A DNA stretch of 64,000 bases from Streptomyces longispororuber (GCF_014656095.1 NZ_BNBT01000009.1:1-64000), one strand, 5' to 3'. Shown: positions 54,183-63,698, numbered from the stretch's first letter. The notes: generated by a model not told the origin, from the sequence alone. A program made the numbers and translations.

Positions 54183-55904
54183 TCAGAAGAGGAAGTAGCG
54201 CTGCGCCAGGGGAAGTTCGGCCGCCGGGGACGGCTCCACCAGTTCGCCGTCGATGGTCACGGCGAAGCTGTCGGGCGCCACCTCCACCCGGGGCAGGGCG
54301 TCGTTCTCCCGCATGTCGGCCTTCGTGCGGCCGCGGGTGGAGCGGATGGCCACGAAGGGGCGGTCCAGGGCGAGGCGTTCGGGCAGGCCGTCGTCCAGGG
54401 CCGACCGGGTCACGAAGTTGAGGGAGTTGCGCGCGGGGGCCTTGCCGAGGGCGCCGTACATCGGCCGCGGCAGCACCGGCTGCGGGGTGGGGATGGAGGC
54501 GTTGGCGTCGCCCATCTGCGCGTACGCGATCTGCCCGCCCTTGAGGACCACCTCCGGCTTGACGCCGAAGAACGCCGGGTCCCAGAGGACCAGGTCCGCG
54601 AGTTTGCCGCTCTCGACCGAGCCGACCTCGTGCTCGACGCCCTGGGCGATGGCCGCGTTGATCGTGTACTTGGCGACGTAGCGGCGGGCCCGGTGGTTGT
54701 CGGCGCGGGTGTCGCCGGGCAGCGCTCCCCGGCGTCGCTTCATCACGTGCGCCGTCTGCCAGGTCCGCAGGATCACCTCACCGACGCGGCCCATCGCCTG
54801 GGAGTCCGAGGACATGATGGAGATGGCGCCCAGGTCGTGGAGGATGTCCTCGGCGGCGATGGTGGTCGGCCGGATGCGGGACTCGGCGAAGGCCAGGTCC
54901 TCGGGGACCGCCGGGTTGAGGTGGTGGCAGACCATCAGCATGTCGAGGTGCTCCTCGACGGTGTTGACGGTGTGCGGCCGGGTGGGGTTGGTCGAGCTGG
55001 GGAGCATGTTCGGCAGCGAGACCGCCGTGATCATGTCGGGCGCGTGGCCGCCGCCCGCGCCCTCCACGTGGAAGGCGTGCATGGTCCGGCCGCCGACCGC
55101 GGCGAACGTGGCATCGACGAACCCGGCCTCGTTCAGCGTGTCGGTGTGGACGGCCAGTTGGGCGCCGGTCTCCTCGCAGACGTTCAGGCAGGCGTCGATC
55201 ACCGCGGGGGTCGCGCCCCAATCCTCATGGATCTTGAAGCTGACGGCGCCGGCACGCAGTTGGGCGTGCATCGAGGCGGCGTTGGTCGTGTTGCCCTTGC
55301 CGAGGAAGCCGATGTTGACGGGGCTGTGCTCCATCGCCGCGAACATCCGCGCCAGGTGCCAGGCGCCCGGGGTGATGGTGGTCGCCTTGCTGCCCTCGGC
55401 GGGGCCCGTACCGCCGCCGATGAGCGTGGTGACGCCGGAGGCCAGGGCCTCGTCGACGATGCCGGGCGAGATGAAGTGGATGTGCGTGTCGATGCCGCCC
55501 GCGGTGAGGATCTTGCCGTTGCCGGCGAGGATCTCCGTCTCGGGCCCGATGACGAGATCGGGGTGCACCCCGTCCATGGTGTCGGGGTTGCCCGCCTTGC
55601 CGATGCCGGTGATCCGGCCGTCGCGGATGCCGACGTCGGCCTTGACCACGCCCCAGTGGTCGATGATGACGGCGCCGGTGACCACGGTGTCGGGCGCGCC
55701 CTCGGCGCGGGTGGCGCGGGACTGGCCCATCGACTCGCGGATGACCTTGCCGCCGCCGAACACGGCCTCGTCCCCGGAGCGGCCGGGGCCGCCGGAGCGG
55801 TCCTCCTCGATCTCCACGAGCAGGTCGGTGTCGGCGAGCCGGATCCGGTCCCCGGTGGTGGGGCCGAACAGGTCGGCGTACGCCGCGCGGGACAGTTCAG
55901 GCAC
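54183..55904 (-). CDS. ureC: Urease subunit alpha
   Basis: The 573-residue catalytic subunit hydrolysing urea to ammonia and carbamate. The nickel site is intact: [12 protein letters not shown], the carbamylated Lys224 in [21 protein letters not shown], and the active-site flap MVCHHLNP. Its start overlaps the UreB stop by 8 bases. Confidence 0.97.
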   Translation of the reverse strand: MPELSRAAYADLFGPTTGDRIRLADTDLLVEIEEDRSGGPGRSGDEAVFGGGKVIRESMGQSRATRAEGAPDTVVTGAVIIDHWGVVKADVGIRDGRITGIGKAGNPDTMDGVHPDLVIGPETEILAGNGKILTAGGIDTHIHFISPGIVDEALASGVTTLIGGGTGPAEGSKATTITPGAWHLARMFAAMEHSPVNIGFLGKGNTTNAASMHAQLRAGAVSFKIHEDWGATPAVIDACLNVCEETGAQLAVHTDTLNEAGFVDATFAAVGGRTMHAFHVEGAGGGHAPDMITAVSLPNMLPSSTNPTRPHTVNTVEEHLDMLMVCHHLNPAVPEDLAFAESRIRPTTIAAEDILHDLGAISIMSSDSQAMGRVGEVILRTWQTAHVMKRRRGALPGDTRADNHRARRYVAKYTINAAIAQGVEHEVGSVESGKLADLVLWDPAFFGVKPEVVLKGGQIAYAQMGDANASIPTPQPVLPRPMYGALGKAPARNSLNFVTRSALDDGLPERLALDRPFVAIRSTRGRTKADMRENDALPRVEVAPDSFAVTIDGELVEPSPAAELPLAQRYFLF

Positions 55905-56355
55905 CGGGTGCTCCGTTCGCTTCCGTGCCGGCGCGCCGCCCTCGCGGGTCCGTGCCCGTGAGGTGCCCGCGCGGGCCGTGGGTCGTACGCGGTTCCGCCG
56001 CCGGGCGGGCGTCGTCCGCGTCGAGGGGTCCCCGGGTCAGGCCGCGCAGTCCGGGCACGACGCGGGCGCCCGCGAGGGGGACCAGCTCGACGTCGACGGG
56101 AATGCCCGGCTCGAAGCGCACGGCGGTGCCCGCGGCGATGTTGAGCCGCTTGCCGTGCGCGGCGGCGCGGTCGAAGTCGAGGCCCGGGTTGGCCTCGGCG
56201 AAGTGGTAGTGGGAGCCGACCTGGACGGGCCGGTCGGCGGCGTTCAGGACGGTAAGACGGGTGGTGTCGCGGCCCTCGTTGTAGGGGACGGGGGTCTCGG
56301 CGAACAGGATCTCCCCCGGTACCGGCGGTCCGGAGGGCGTGGCGGGACGGGTCAT
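55897..56355 (-). CDS. ureB: Urease subunit beta
   Basis: A 152-residue structural subunit. [20 protein letters not shown] and [20 protein letters not shown] are the conserved core. The C-terminus carries an additional 40 residues of Gly/Arg/Thr-rich sequence, as seen in several Streptomyces UreB. Overlaps ureC by 8 bases. Confidence 0.95.
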   Translation of the reverse strand: MTRPATPSGPPVPGEILFAETPVPYNEGRDTTRLTVLNAADRPVQVGSHYHFAEANPGLDFDRAAAHGKRLNIAAGTAVRFEPGIPVDVELVPLAGARVVPGLRGLTRGPLDADDARPAAEPRTTHGPRGHLTGTDPRGRRAGTEANGAPGA

Positions 56356-56371
56356 GCGGCGCGTACTCCCG

Positions 56372-56674
56372 TCACACGATGGGGTCGTGGACGGTGACGA
56401 GCTTGGTGCCGTCCGGGAAGGTCGCCTCGACCTGGACGTCGTGGATCATCTCGGGGATGCCCTCCATGACGTCGTCCCGGGTGAGCACCCTGCGGCCGGA
56501 CGACATCAGGTCGGCCACGCTGCGGCCGTCCCGGGCGCCCTCCAGGATGTGGGCGGTGATGAGGGCGACGGCCTCGGGGTGGTTGAGCCGCAGGCCGCGC
56601 GCCTTGCGCTTCTCGGCCACGTCCGCGGCCACATGGATGAGCAGTCTCTCCTGCTCGTGCGGGGTCAGTCGCAC
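56372..56674 (-). CDS. ureA: Urease subunit gamma
   Basis: The 100-residue gamma subunit, first gene of the operon. [20 protein letters not shown] and [20 protein letters not shown] match the family. GTG 56674 gives the standard length; the longer frame upstream has no family similarity and is excluded. Preceded by AGGTGGG. Confidence 0.95.
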   Translation of the reverse strand: MRLTPHEQERLLIHVAADVAEKRKARGLRLNHPEAVALITAHILEGARDGRSVADLMSSGRRVLTRDDVMEGIPEMIHDVQVEATFPDGTKLVTVHDPIV

Positions 56675-57130
56675 GTCCCACCTCACAGTCCTCGCCCCGG
56701 ACCGTGCGGGGTCCGGCTGCCGCGGCCACCGCGACGGGTTTAGATGTAACACGCAGCGATGCGCGTGCCGGTGTCCACTGTCGCTTACGAAAACCCCAGG
56801 TGGCGTGGGAGAGCAGGCTAGTTGGGCGGAGTTTCAGCGAGGTTAACCAGTCTTTGACCGGCTGATGACCTTCAGCGGGGCTGCGCCATACCCGGCGGGG
56901 CCGGGCCGTATCCGGCGGGGCTGGGCCATGCCCGGCATGGCCGCGCCCATGCCTGGCGGAACCGCGCCACGCCCGCGGGGCGCGCGCAGGGCCGCGCCGC
57001 GTCAGGCCGGACCGACCCGCCCCGGCCCACCACTGGCCAGGTCAGGTCCGGACAGGTCAGGTCACGTCAGGTCCGGACAGGCCAGATCAGTCCGGCCAAG
57101 TCAGGTCCAACCAGGCCAGGCCAGGCCACG
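56675..57130. other. Region upstream of ureA: promoter and two repeat tracts
   Basis: AT-richer 56745-56850 is the likely urease promoter. From about 56875 to 57000 the sequence repeats CGGGGCTGGGCCAT-like and CGCGCCCATGCC-like motifs irregularly. No gene is supported. Confidence 0.45.
57037..57130. repeat. CAGGTC/CAGGCC simple repeat
   Basis: GTCAGGTCCGGACAG occurs at 57041-57055 and 57066-57080 (period 25 bp), embedded in further CAGGT and CAGGC copies up to the stop codon of the antitoxin gene. Confidence 0.75.
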
Positions 57131-57409
57131 TCAGCTCATGCGCGGCCCGTGGTGCTCCGCGGCGATGCCGAAGCGCTGCCGGTCCCCGCCCGCGGGCGAC
57201 GTGGAGCCGATCGACGACACCGAGCTGATCACCTGCTCCTGCGCGGGCTCCTCCGCCTCGTCCAGGCGCCGCAGGTCCTCGGCGGACACCAGGGCCACGA
57301 GCGGCTTGCCGTGCCGCGTGACGACCACGCGCTCGCCGCCGTACACCACGCGGTTGATCAAGTCGGCGAGCTCAGCCCGGGCTTGCGTCACCGGAATCTC
57401 GTAGGCCAT
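57131..57409 (-). CDS. Orphan type II antitoxin, Phd/YefM family
   Basis: A 92-residue protein. [20 protein letters not shown] and [20 protein letters not shown] are textbook Phd/YefM. The C-terminal toxin-binding region is long and unlike YefM. No toxin gene (RelE, Doc or YoeB) is next to it on either side. A short palindrome in its promoter fits autoregulation. It could protect against a toxin elsewhere, or be a solitary regulator of the neighbouring clpP-like gene. Confidence 0.85.
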   Translation of the reverse strand: MAYEIPVTQARAELADLINRVVYGGERVVVTRHGKPLVALVSAEDLRRLDEAEEPAQEQVISSVSSIGSTSPAGGDRQRFGIAAEHHGPRMS

Positions 57410-57428
57410 GCCCCCATCATAACGTCAC

Positions 57429-57441
57429 GTACATCCTGTAC
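57429..57441. promoter_or_regulatory. Palindrome in the promoter of the antitoxin gene
   Basis: GTACA-TCC-TGTAC at 57429-57441, 20 bases before the antitoxin start and 56 bases before the divergent clpP-like start. Confidence 0.55.
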
Positions 57442-57496
57442 ATTTTTTACAGAGGCCGCCGCGGAGGGCTGCGGCCCCGCTGACTGGAGGCGTGCC

Positions 57497-58126
57497 ATGC
57501 GCGGACCGTCCGCCCGTTCCGTCCTGCCGGAGTTCACCGAGCGCACCAGTACGGGGGTGCGCACCTGGGATCCGTACTCCAAGCTCCTGGACGAACGGAT
57601 CGTCTTCCTCGGCACACCGATCGACGAGGTCTCGGCGAACGACGTGATGGCGCAGGTGCTGTATCTGGAGTACGCGGCTCCGGACCGGGACATCTCGCTG
57701 TACATCAACTCGCCCGGCGGCGACTTCAGCGCGACGACGGCGATCTACGACACGCTGGTGTACGCGGCGTGCGAGGTGGAGACGGTCTGCCTGGGCCAGG
57801 CCGCGTCCGCCGCCGCGGTGCTGCTCGCCGCGGGCACGCCGGGCAAGCGGTCGATCCTGCCCGGCGCCCGGGTACTGCTGCGGCAGCCCGCGCTGCCCGA
57901 GCCGGTGCGCGGCCAGCCCACCGACCTGGAGATCCAGGCGGAGGAGCTGCGGCGCACCCGCGCCCTCCTGGAGGAGATGCTGGTCCGGCACACGGGGCGC
58001 ACCCCCGAGCAGGTCTCGGCGGACATCGAGCGGGACACGGTGCTCGACGCCGCGGGCGCGGTCGACTACGGCCTGGTGGACCGGGTCGTGCCGAGCCGCA
58101 AGGCGTCGCGGCCGAGCGCGGGGTGA
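57497..58126 (+). CDS. ClpP-family serine protease homologue, catalytic His replaced by Arg
   Basis: A 209-residue ClpP-like subunit. [20 protein letters not shown] and [20 protein letters not shown] are conserved. The Ser of [11 protein letters not shown] is Ser104, and the expected His, 25 residues later, is Arg129 ([12 protein letters not shown] instead of the usual MIHQP). The Asp180 region ([20 protein letters not shown]) looks normal. Without His the subunit should be inactive or form mixed rings, as ClpR does in plants and cyanobacteria. GGAGG is six bases from ATG 57497. The gene is divergent from the antitoxin. Confidence 0.9.
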   Translation: MRGPSARSVLPEFTERTSTGVRTWDPYSKLLDERIVFLGTPIDEVSANDVMAQVLYLEYAAPDRDISLYINSPGGDFSATTAIYDTLVYAACEVETVCLGQAASAAAVLLAAGTPGKRSILPGARVLLRQPALPEPVRGQPTDLEIQAEELRRTRALLEEMLVRHTGRTPEQVSADIERDTVLDAAGAVDYGLVDRVVPSRKASRPSAG

Positions 58127-58133
58127 GCCGCCG

Positions 58134-58442
58134 GTGCTGCCTCCCGAACCACCGCCGCTGCCCGCGCTGACCCGGGCCGAGGGTGACGTGGTCGACGCGT
58201 ACCTGGCGGTCGTCGACCTCCTCGGGCGCATCAACCCGGCCCGCGCCGAACACACGTACGGCGGCCTCCGTGCCGCGCAGGCGCTCGTCGCGCGTGCGGC
58301 CGAGCTCCGCGACGCGCTGGCGCTCATGCATCAGCGCGGTGAGAGCGAGGTGCACGCGCCGACGCTCGCGCGAGCCCTGCGCGTCCTGGACGGCGAGCGG
58401 CGCGCGGCGCGCGTGACGCTCCCGCCGTCGACGGGGGCGTGA
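58134..58442 (+). CDS. Hypothetical protein translationally linked to the ClpP-like gene
   Basis: A 102-residue mainly helical protein (GDVVDAYLAVVDLLGRINPA, LVARAAELRDALALMHQRGE), starting seven bases after the ClpP-like stop at a GTG. I do not recognise it. Its position suggests a partner or regulator of the ClpP-like subunit. Alternatively it could be a chance frame, but it is long, GC3-rich and in phase with the operon. Confidence 0.6.
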   Translation: MLPPEPPPLPALTRAEGDVVDAYLAVVDLLGRINPARAEHTYGGLRAAQALVARAAELRDALALMHQRGESEVHAPTLARALRVLDGERRAARVTLPPSTGA

Positions 58443-58460
58443 GGCCCCGGCGTGCCGCGG
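58443..58460. other. Start of a gene-less region extending to 59310
   Basis: From 58443 to 59310 no gene is supported. It contains the 53-bp repeats, a palindrome with a terminator-like hairpin, and the riboswitch listed separately. Confidence 0.5.
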
Positions 58461-58619
58461 TGCCGTCGACACGGCCGGTCGGGCGGGGGCGGGCCGCGGC
58501 CGTGCGCCCGGAGTGCCGTCGACACGGCCGAGCGGGCGGAGATGCGCCGCGACCTTGCGCCCGGGGTTCCGGCGACGCGAACGGGCAGGCGGAGGCGGGT
58601 TGCGGCCGTGCGGGGGCGC
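58461..58619. repeat. Three imperfect 53-bp tandem repeats
   Basis: TGCCGTCGACACGGCCG starts units at 58461 and 58514; a third, diverged unit starts at 58567 (TTCCGGCGACGCGAACGG). The period is 53 bp in both steps. Confidence 0.75.
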
Positions 58620-59011
58620 CCGGGTGAAAGAGCGTCATGATTCCGTCCGGTTCACCCCCCATGTCCCGCCTCCGCATGCCAGACTTCCGGTCTGACTTCC
58701 CTCTTTTTCGGCCGGGCCGCGACGCGCGCCGGTCGCACCGGCCTCCCGTGGGCGCGCCCCGGACCCAGCGCGCCCGCGCCGTCCGCTCGTTGAGGGTGGG
58801 TACCGATGTCGCGCCATGGCCGGGGCTGCCCGGGAAATAACCAGAAATGATCGCGCTTTCGCCGTAGTGGACCATCGTCCCGGCGAGCACCCGAAGATGC
58901 GCAACTCCCTTACGCAGCAGCCGGAATCGGACCTTCCGGCGCTGATGGGGCAATCATCGCCGACTGTGATCTGAGTCCCATTCGGGCGCTGTCCACCGGA
59001 ACGGGTCAGCC

Positions 59012-59051
59012 GTGAGGAGCCTCACATACTGCCGATTCGGCTCGGCTTTTT
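59012..59051 (+). promoter_or_regulatory. Promoter palindrome and short hairpin before the riboswitch
   Basis: GTGAGG-AG-CCTCAC (59012-59025) is a perfect palindrome next to CATACT, a likely -10. Then GCCGA-TTCGGC-TCGGC with TTTTT (59031-59051) resembles an intrinsic terminator, so early attenuation is possible. Confidence 0.5.
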
Positions 59052-59109
59052 CGCCACTCTCGGGTGAAGATCCCTTCCGACGACAAGCCCCCGCCACAGG
59101 CGGCGGGGC

Positions 59110-59302
59110 GATCCGGGCGGACGCCGAGTCCTGCCGCCGCCCGGATGCCCGGTCGACATCTGTGCACCGGCAGGAGTGGAGGACCCAGCAAGGCGGGCCG
59201 TCCGGCTAGTCCGGTCGGTCCTTGGGGTGAAGTCGCATGCGCGGCCGGGCATCTTCGCCTGCCCGAACCCGACAGGTCATCCTTCACAGGCGGCTGACGA
59301 AG
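59110..59302 (+). promoter_or_regulatory. ydaO/yuaA-type (c-di-AMP) riboswitch
   Basis: The leader shows the conserved blocks of ydaO-type RNAs in the right order: AGTGGAGGACCCAG, then TTGGGGTGAAGTCGC, and CCCGAACCCGACAGGT near the 3' end. It ends at the ribosome site of the NlpC/P60 gene. In actinobacteria such leaders typically precede cell-wall hydrolase genes, and c-di-AMP switches expression off. The boundaries are approximate. Confidence 0.8.
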
Positions 59303-59310
59303 GGTTGCGC

Positions 59311-59787
59311 ATGACCGCGCTGCAACGTGTTCCGTCGCTGCTGACGAGGGCCGGTACGGCTTCGGCTCTCACGCTCGCCGCCGTGGGCGGCACCATCGTG
59401 GCCCCCGGGCTCACCGGGGAAGCGGAAGCGGCCACCTCGCACGGAACGAAGGCGCTCAAGATCGCGGCGTCCAAGAAGGGCTCCCCGTACCGCTACGGCG
59501 CCGCCGGGCCGAACCGGTTCGACTGCTCGGGCCTGACGCTCTACTCGTTCAAGCGCGTCGGCAAGAAGCTGCCGCGCACCGCCCAGCAGCAGTACAACAA
59601 GACCCGCCATGTGTCCGCCGCCAACCGCACCCGCGGCGACCTGGTGTTCTTCCACTCCGGCCGGAGCGTGTACCACGTCGGTATATACGCCGGCAAGGGC
59701 AAGATCTGGCACGCACCGAAGCGGAACACCGTGGTGCGGCTGGAGAGGATCTGGACCAACAAGGTCTGGTACGGCCGGGTCCGCTGA
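59311..59787 (+). CDS. NlpC/P60 family cell-wall hydrolase (C40), secreted
   Basis: A 158-residue exported peptidoglycan peptidase. A signal peptide spans residues 1 to about 40 (LTRAGTASALTLAAVGGTIV, then AEAA). The catalytic domain has Cys72 in RFDCSGLTLYSF, His122 in YHVGIYAG and His134 in WHAP, the usual Cys-His-His triad. ATG 59311 follows AAGGG. Expression is presumably controlled by the c-di-AMP riboswitch directly upstream. Confidence 0.93.
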   Translation: MTALQRVPSLLTRAGTASALTLAAVGGTIVAPGLTGEAEAATSHGTKALKIAASKKGSPYRYGAAGPNRFDCSGLTLYSFKRVGKKLPRTAQQQYNKTRHVSAANRTRGDLVFFHSGRSVYHVGIYAGKGKIWHAPKRNTVVRLERIWTNKVWYGRVR

Positions 59788-60038
59788 CCCGGTGAGCGCG
59801 CGGCGGCCGCCCCGTACGGCCCGTGCCGCCGCCCGCTCCGGGCGCCCCCGGGCGCCTCGGCCGCCGTCCGTCCGGCACACGGACGGCGGCCCCCGCCACC
59901 CGGCGTGCCGAACGGGTGGCGGACCCCGGACAGCGGGCCCCGGGCAACGGGCCCCGCGGAGCCCGTGTCACCCGCCCGGCTCCGCCGCCGGGCCGTCACG
60001 ACGGGCGTGGAGCGGCCCCGCGCGGATACTCGTGGACC

Positions 60039-60557
60039 ATGGCCGATCATCACCCCCATTCGTCGGGCACCCCCAGACCGGGCTCGTCCCGGCGCACCCG
60101 CAACGAGACCCCGCTGGAGCGGGCCGACCGCAACTTCGGCGAGCTGCTCCAGGAGCTGCGGGTCACGCAGACCGGCGTACAGATCCTCTTCGCCTTCCTG
60201 CTCACGCTCGCCTTCACGCCCCGCTTCCCGTCGCTGGACAGCGTGCAGCGCCACACGTACGTCGTCACGCTGCTGCTCGCGGTGCTCGCCGCCGCGCTGT
60301 TCACCGCGCCCGCCGCGGTGCACCGCACGCTCTTCCAGCGCGGCGCCAAACCGCTGATCGTGCGGGTCTCCTCGAAGCTCGCCGCGGTGGGCCTCGGCGT
60401 GCTCGTGCTCGCGCTGACGGGCTCCGTCCTGCTCGTCGTCGACGTCGCCGCGGGCCGCACCGAAGGGGTGATCGCCGGGGTGGCCACCTTCCTGGTCTGC
60501 ACCGGGCTGTGGGGCGTGCTGCCGCGCGCGATCGGGCGCGCCAACGGCCGGCTGTGA
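60039..60557 (+). CDS. DUF6328 family membrane protein
   Basis: A 172-residue integral membrane protein. NETPLERADRNFGELLQELR then VTQTGVQILFAFLLTLAFTP is the DUF6328 signature, followed by three more hydrophobic helices. Function is unknown. GATACT at 60025-60030 lies eight bases before ATG 60039, so the mRNA leader would be almost absent. Confidence 0.85.
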   Translation: MADHHPHSSGTPRPGSSRRTRNETPLERADRNFGELLQELRVTQTGVQILFAFLLTLAFTPRFPSLDSVQRHTYVVTLLLAVLAAALFTAPAAVHRTLFQRGAKPLIVRVSSKLAAVGLGVLVLALTGSVLLVVDVAAGRTEGVIAGVATFLVCTGLWGVLPRAIGRANGRL

Positions 60558-60694
60558 CGCGGCCGGTCCGGTCGCGGGGCGGATGCCGTACGCGTACGAC
60601 CTGACGGTCCGGCGGGACGGCGGGGCGGCGAGGCGGCGGGACGGCGCACGTGGCCGTGCCGTCGCGCGGGGCGCCGCCTCAGGGCCGTGAGGGC

Positions 60695-61126
60695 TCAGCG
60701 CCGCACCGGTAGCGACCAGGGCAGGGTGATCCACACCGTCTTGCCGCCCTCCGCCGTCCGGCAGACCGAGAGTCTGCCGCCGCACTCGGCGGTGAGCCAG
60801 CGGATGATGACCATGCCGCGCCCGTTGTCCTGCTGCACGGCGGCGGGCAGGCGCTGCGGAAAGCGGGGGTGACTGTCGGTGACCCCGATGCGCAGCCGCT
60901 CGTGGCGGTCGAGCTGGACGTCCACGGTGAACGTGGGCGAGAGGCCCGAGGTGTGCTGCACCGCGTTCGTGGCGAGCTCCGAGACGATGAGCCGGACCGT
61001 GTCGGCCACGTCCGCGTCCGGGGGCAGGCCCCACTCCGTCAGGACGTCCCCCACGTACTGACGGGCGGTGGAGACCGAGACGGGGTCGCTCGGCAGGGTG
61101 ATTGATGCTTCCTGGTGGTCTGCCAT
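60695..61126 (-). CDS. ATP-binding protein, RsbW/anti-sigma-like (HATPase)
   Basis: A 143-residue GHKL ATPase of the kind abundant in Streptomyces as anti-sigma kinases or their relatives. VRLIVSELATNAVQHTSG is the N box and DNGRGMVIIRWLTAECG carries the G box. It has no partner anti-anti-sigma gene next to it, so the target is unknown. Divergent from the DUF5753 regulator, which is the usual companion of such ATPases in Streptomyces. Confidence 0.88.
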   Translation of the reverse strand: MADHQEASITLPSDPVSVSTARQYVGDVLTEWGLPPDADVADTVRLIVSELATNAVQHTSGLSPTFTVDVQLDRHERLRIGVTDSHPRFPQRLPAAVQQDNGRGMVIIRWLTAECGGRLSVCRTAEGGKTVWITLPWSLPVRR

Positions 61127-61389
61127 GACGGCGCCGTCCCTTTCCCACCGGGACCGGTACTCCGACGCGTGGCGGAAGCACTCAAGGACCGTCCCGGAGC
61201 TGGTGCTATGCGTCAGACTGCCACTGTCACGCGGGCCGCGCCCGGCGATCCACCGAGATGTGCATATATCTGTCGCTCGAAGCGGTGAACTCTGCGACGG
61301 CAGACCGTATTTGGGCGTAACACTGGCAGTTCCCCCACCGTCCTCTACGGTTGGCGCGGACTTCCGGCGGACCCCAGAAGGAGACAGCC

Positions 61390-62250
61390 ATGCAGTACGG
61401 CCCCGCGGTGCGCCGGCGCAAGCTCGGCGCGGAATTGCGGGCGCTGCGCGCCGAGGCGGGCCTCACCAGTGGCGAGGCCGCCGCGCTCGTCGGCTGGCAC
61501 CAGTCGAAGGTGAGCCGGATCGAGACGGGCCGCAGCGGTGTGAAGGCCGCGGACGTACGGCTTCTGCTGGAGACGTACCAGGTCAAGGACCCGCATCTGC
61601 GGGAGCTGCTCGTCGCCCTCGCGGGCGGCGGGGACGAGCACGGGCGCCACCACTGGTGGCACGCCTACCGGGGGCTCCTGCCGCCCGCGTACCGCGACTT
61701 CATCAGCCTGGAGTCACAGGCCTGCCGGGTGCGCACGCTGGAGACCACGGTGGTGCCCGGTCTGTTGCAGACCCCGGAGTACGCCCGCGCGGTGACACGT
61801 GCCGCCCTCGGCGGGATGCCGGAGGAGCAGGTCGAGGCGCTGGTGCAGGTGCGCCTCGCCCGCCAGGACGTGCTGCGCAGCGAGCCGCCGCTGCGGCTGA
61901 GCGTCATCCTGGACGAGGCGGTGCTGCGGCGGGAGGTGGGCGGGCCCGAGGTGCTTTCCGGACAGTTGCGGCGGTTACTCGACGCGGCCCAGTTGCCTCA
62001 AGTGCGGCTCCAGGTGCTGCCGTTCACCTCCGGAGAGCACATGGGCCTGATCAGCCCTTTCGTTATTCTTTCCTTTCCGAACATTTCTGATCTGGATGTG
62101 GTTGTTCTCGACCACTTGACGAGTAGCCTCTACCTCGAACGGAAAGAAGACCTCCAGGCGTACACCGACGCCTTCAACTCCCTCCAGGGACAGGCGCTTT
62201 CCGTTCAGGATTCAATGGATTACCTCGCCGTTTTAGGTGACGGCGCGTAA
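61390..62250 (+). CDS. Helix-turn-helix regulator with DUF5753 domain
   Basis: A 286-residue regulator. The XRE-type domain is LGAELRALRAEAGLTSGEAA then GWHQSKVSRIETGRSGV. The DUF5753 domain contains LESQACRVRTLETTVVPGLL and LILDEAVL-like sequence. Two in-frame TTA codons (61975 and 62233) make translation dependent on the rare leucyl tRNA bldA, linking it to development. The last third is AT-richer than the rest. AAGGAG precedes ATG 61390. The DUF397 gene starts ten bases after the stop. Confidence 0.92.
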   Translation: MQYGPAVRRRKLGAELRALRAEAGLTSGEAAALVGWHQSKVSRIETGRSGVKAADVRLLLETYQVKDPHLRELLVALAGGGDEHGRHHWWHAYRGLLPPAYRDFISLESQACRVRTLETTVVPGLLQTPEYARAVTRAALGGMPEEQVEALVQVRLARQDVLRSEPPLRLSVILDEAVLRREVGGPEVLSGQLRRLLDAAQLPQVRLQVLPFTSGEHMGLISPFVILSFPNISDLDVVVLDHLTSSLYLERKEDLQAYTDAFNSLQGQALSVQDSMDYLAVLGDGA

Positions 62251-62259
62251 GGAGGCACC

Positions 62260-62484
62260 ATGACTGCACTGCCTCGGTCCGTTCCCTCCAGCACGTCTCT
62301 CAGGGACGCGCGATGGTGGCGCAGCAGCCGCAGCAACGGCATGAACAACTGTGTGGAGACGGCCTCGCTCGGCTCCGGCCCGCTGGCGGAACTGCTCGCC
62401 GTGCGCGACTCGAAGAACACGGCAGGACCAGCCGTGCTCTTCTCACCCACGGCCTGGGAAGACTTCATCGACGCCCTTCGGTGA
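62260..62484 (+). CDS. DUF397 domain protein
   Basis: A 74-residue DUF397 protein, the standard partner of DUF5753 regulators. WWRSSRSNGMNNCVETASLG and VRDSKNTAGPAVLFSPTAWE then DFI are the signature. AAGGAGG precedes ATG 62260. The pair probably works with the divergent HATPase as a BldB-like/AbaA-like regulatory unit. Confidence 0.93.
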   Translation: MTALPRSVPSSTSLRDARWWRSSRSNGMNNCVETASLGSGPLAELLAVRDSKNTAGPAVLFSPTAWEDFIDALR

Positions 62485-62561
62485 AGCCCCCTCGGCCCTG
62501 AAATGAGGCCCGAGTGAGTGCGCCGGACCCTGGACCCAGGTCGTAGGTGCCAGATCTCAGG

Positions 62562-63698
62562 TCAGGGTGCGGTGCGGCTGATCACACCGACGACCTCGGC
62601 GAGTTCCGAGTCGCCCAGGTCGGCGCGGGCGGTCAGCCGCAACCGCGAGACGCCGTCGGGGACCGACGGCGGACGGAAGCACCCCACGGCAACACCGGCG
62701 GCCCTGCAGTCGGCCGCCCAGCGCACCGCCGCCGCGGGCGACGGGGCGCGTACCGAGACGACGGCGGCGTCCGGACGGACCGCCGAGAACCCCTCCCCCA
62801 CCAGCAGCTCGTACAGCCGGCCCGCCACCGTGCGCGCGCGTGCGGCGCGCTCCGGCTCCCGGCCGAGCAGCCGCAGGGCCGCCAGCGCCGCCCCGGCGGC
62901 CGCGGGCGCGAGGCCCGTGTCGAAGATGAACGTCCGCGCGGTGTTGACCAGGTGGTCGATGACCCGGGCCGGGCCGAGTACGGCGCCGCCCTGGCTGCCC
63001 AGGGACTTCGAGAGCGTGACGGTGACCACCGTGTCCGGCGCGCCCGCGAGCCCGGCCGCGTGCGGGGCGCCCCGGCCGCCGGTGCCGAGCACGCCGAGGC
63101 CGTGGGCGTCGTCGACGACCAGGCCCGCGCCGTACTCCCGGCAGGCAGTGGCGAGTTCGCCCAGCGGCGCGGCGTCGCCGTCCACCGAGAACACCGAGTC
63201 CGTCACCGTGATCGCGGGCCCCTCGTGGCCGGCGAGCGCCTTGCGCACCGCCTCCGGGTTCGCGTGCGGCACCACCTGGGTCGTGCCGCGCGCCAGGCGG
63301 CAGCCGTCGATCAGCGAGGCGTGGTTGCCCGCGTCCGAGACGATCAGCGAGCCGTACGGGGCGAGCGCGGTGACGGCCGCGAGGTTCGCCGCGTACCCGG
63401 ACGACAGCACGAGGGCGGCCTCGGCGCCACAGAACGCGGCCAGCTCGCGCTCCAGTTCGGCGTGCAGTTCGGTGGAGCCCGTCACCAGGCGCGAGCCGGT
63501 CGCGCCGCCGCCCCAGCGACGGGCCGCCGCGGCCGCCGCAGCCGTGACCTCAGGGTGGCGGGCGAGGCCCAGGTAGTCGTTGCCCGCGAGGTCGAGCAGG
63601 GGGGATTCGGCCGGGCGCGGGCGCAGGGCGCGCACGAGCCCGGCGCGCTCCCGCTCCCGCGCCCGCTCGTCGATCCAGTCGAACGGCGCGCTCGCCAT
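62562..63698 (-). CDS. bioF: 8-amino-7-oxononanoate synthase
   Basis: A 378-residue PLP enzyme condensing pimeloyl-ACP/CoA with alanine in biotin synthesis. [36 protein letters not shown] and [17 protein letters not shown] are typical. The Schiff-base Lys is Lys231 in [11 protein letters not shown]. Divergent from bioB. Confidence 0.93.
   Translation of the reverse strand: MASAPFDWIDERARERERAGLVRALRPRPAESPLLDLAGNDYLGLARHPEVTAAAAAAARRWGGGATGSRLVTGSTELHAELERELAAFCGAEAALVLSSGYAANLAAVTALAPYGSLIVSDAGNHASLIDGCRLARGTTQVVPHANPEAVRKALAGHEGPAITVTDSVFSVDGDAAPLGELATACREYGAGLVVDDAHGLGVLGTGGRGAPHAAGLAGAPDTVVTVTLSKSLGSQGGAVLGPARVIDHLVNTARTFIFDTGLAPAAAGAALAALRLLGREPERAARARTVAGRLYELLVGEGFSAVRPDAAVVSVRAPSPAAAVRWAADCRAAGVAVGCFRPPSVPDGVSRLRLTARADLGDSELAEVVGVISRTAP

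Noticed and set aside
58897..58974. 25-residue plus-strand frame MRNSLTQQPESDLP-type
   Set aside because: No ribosome site and no conserved context; likely chance in the promoter region.
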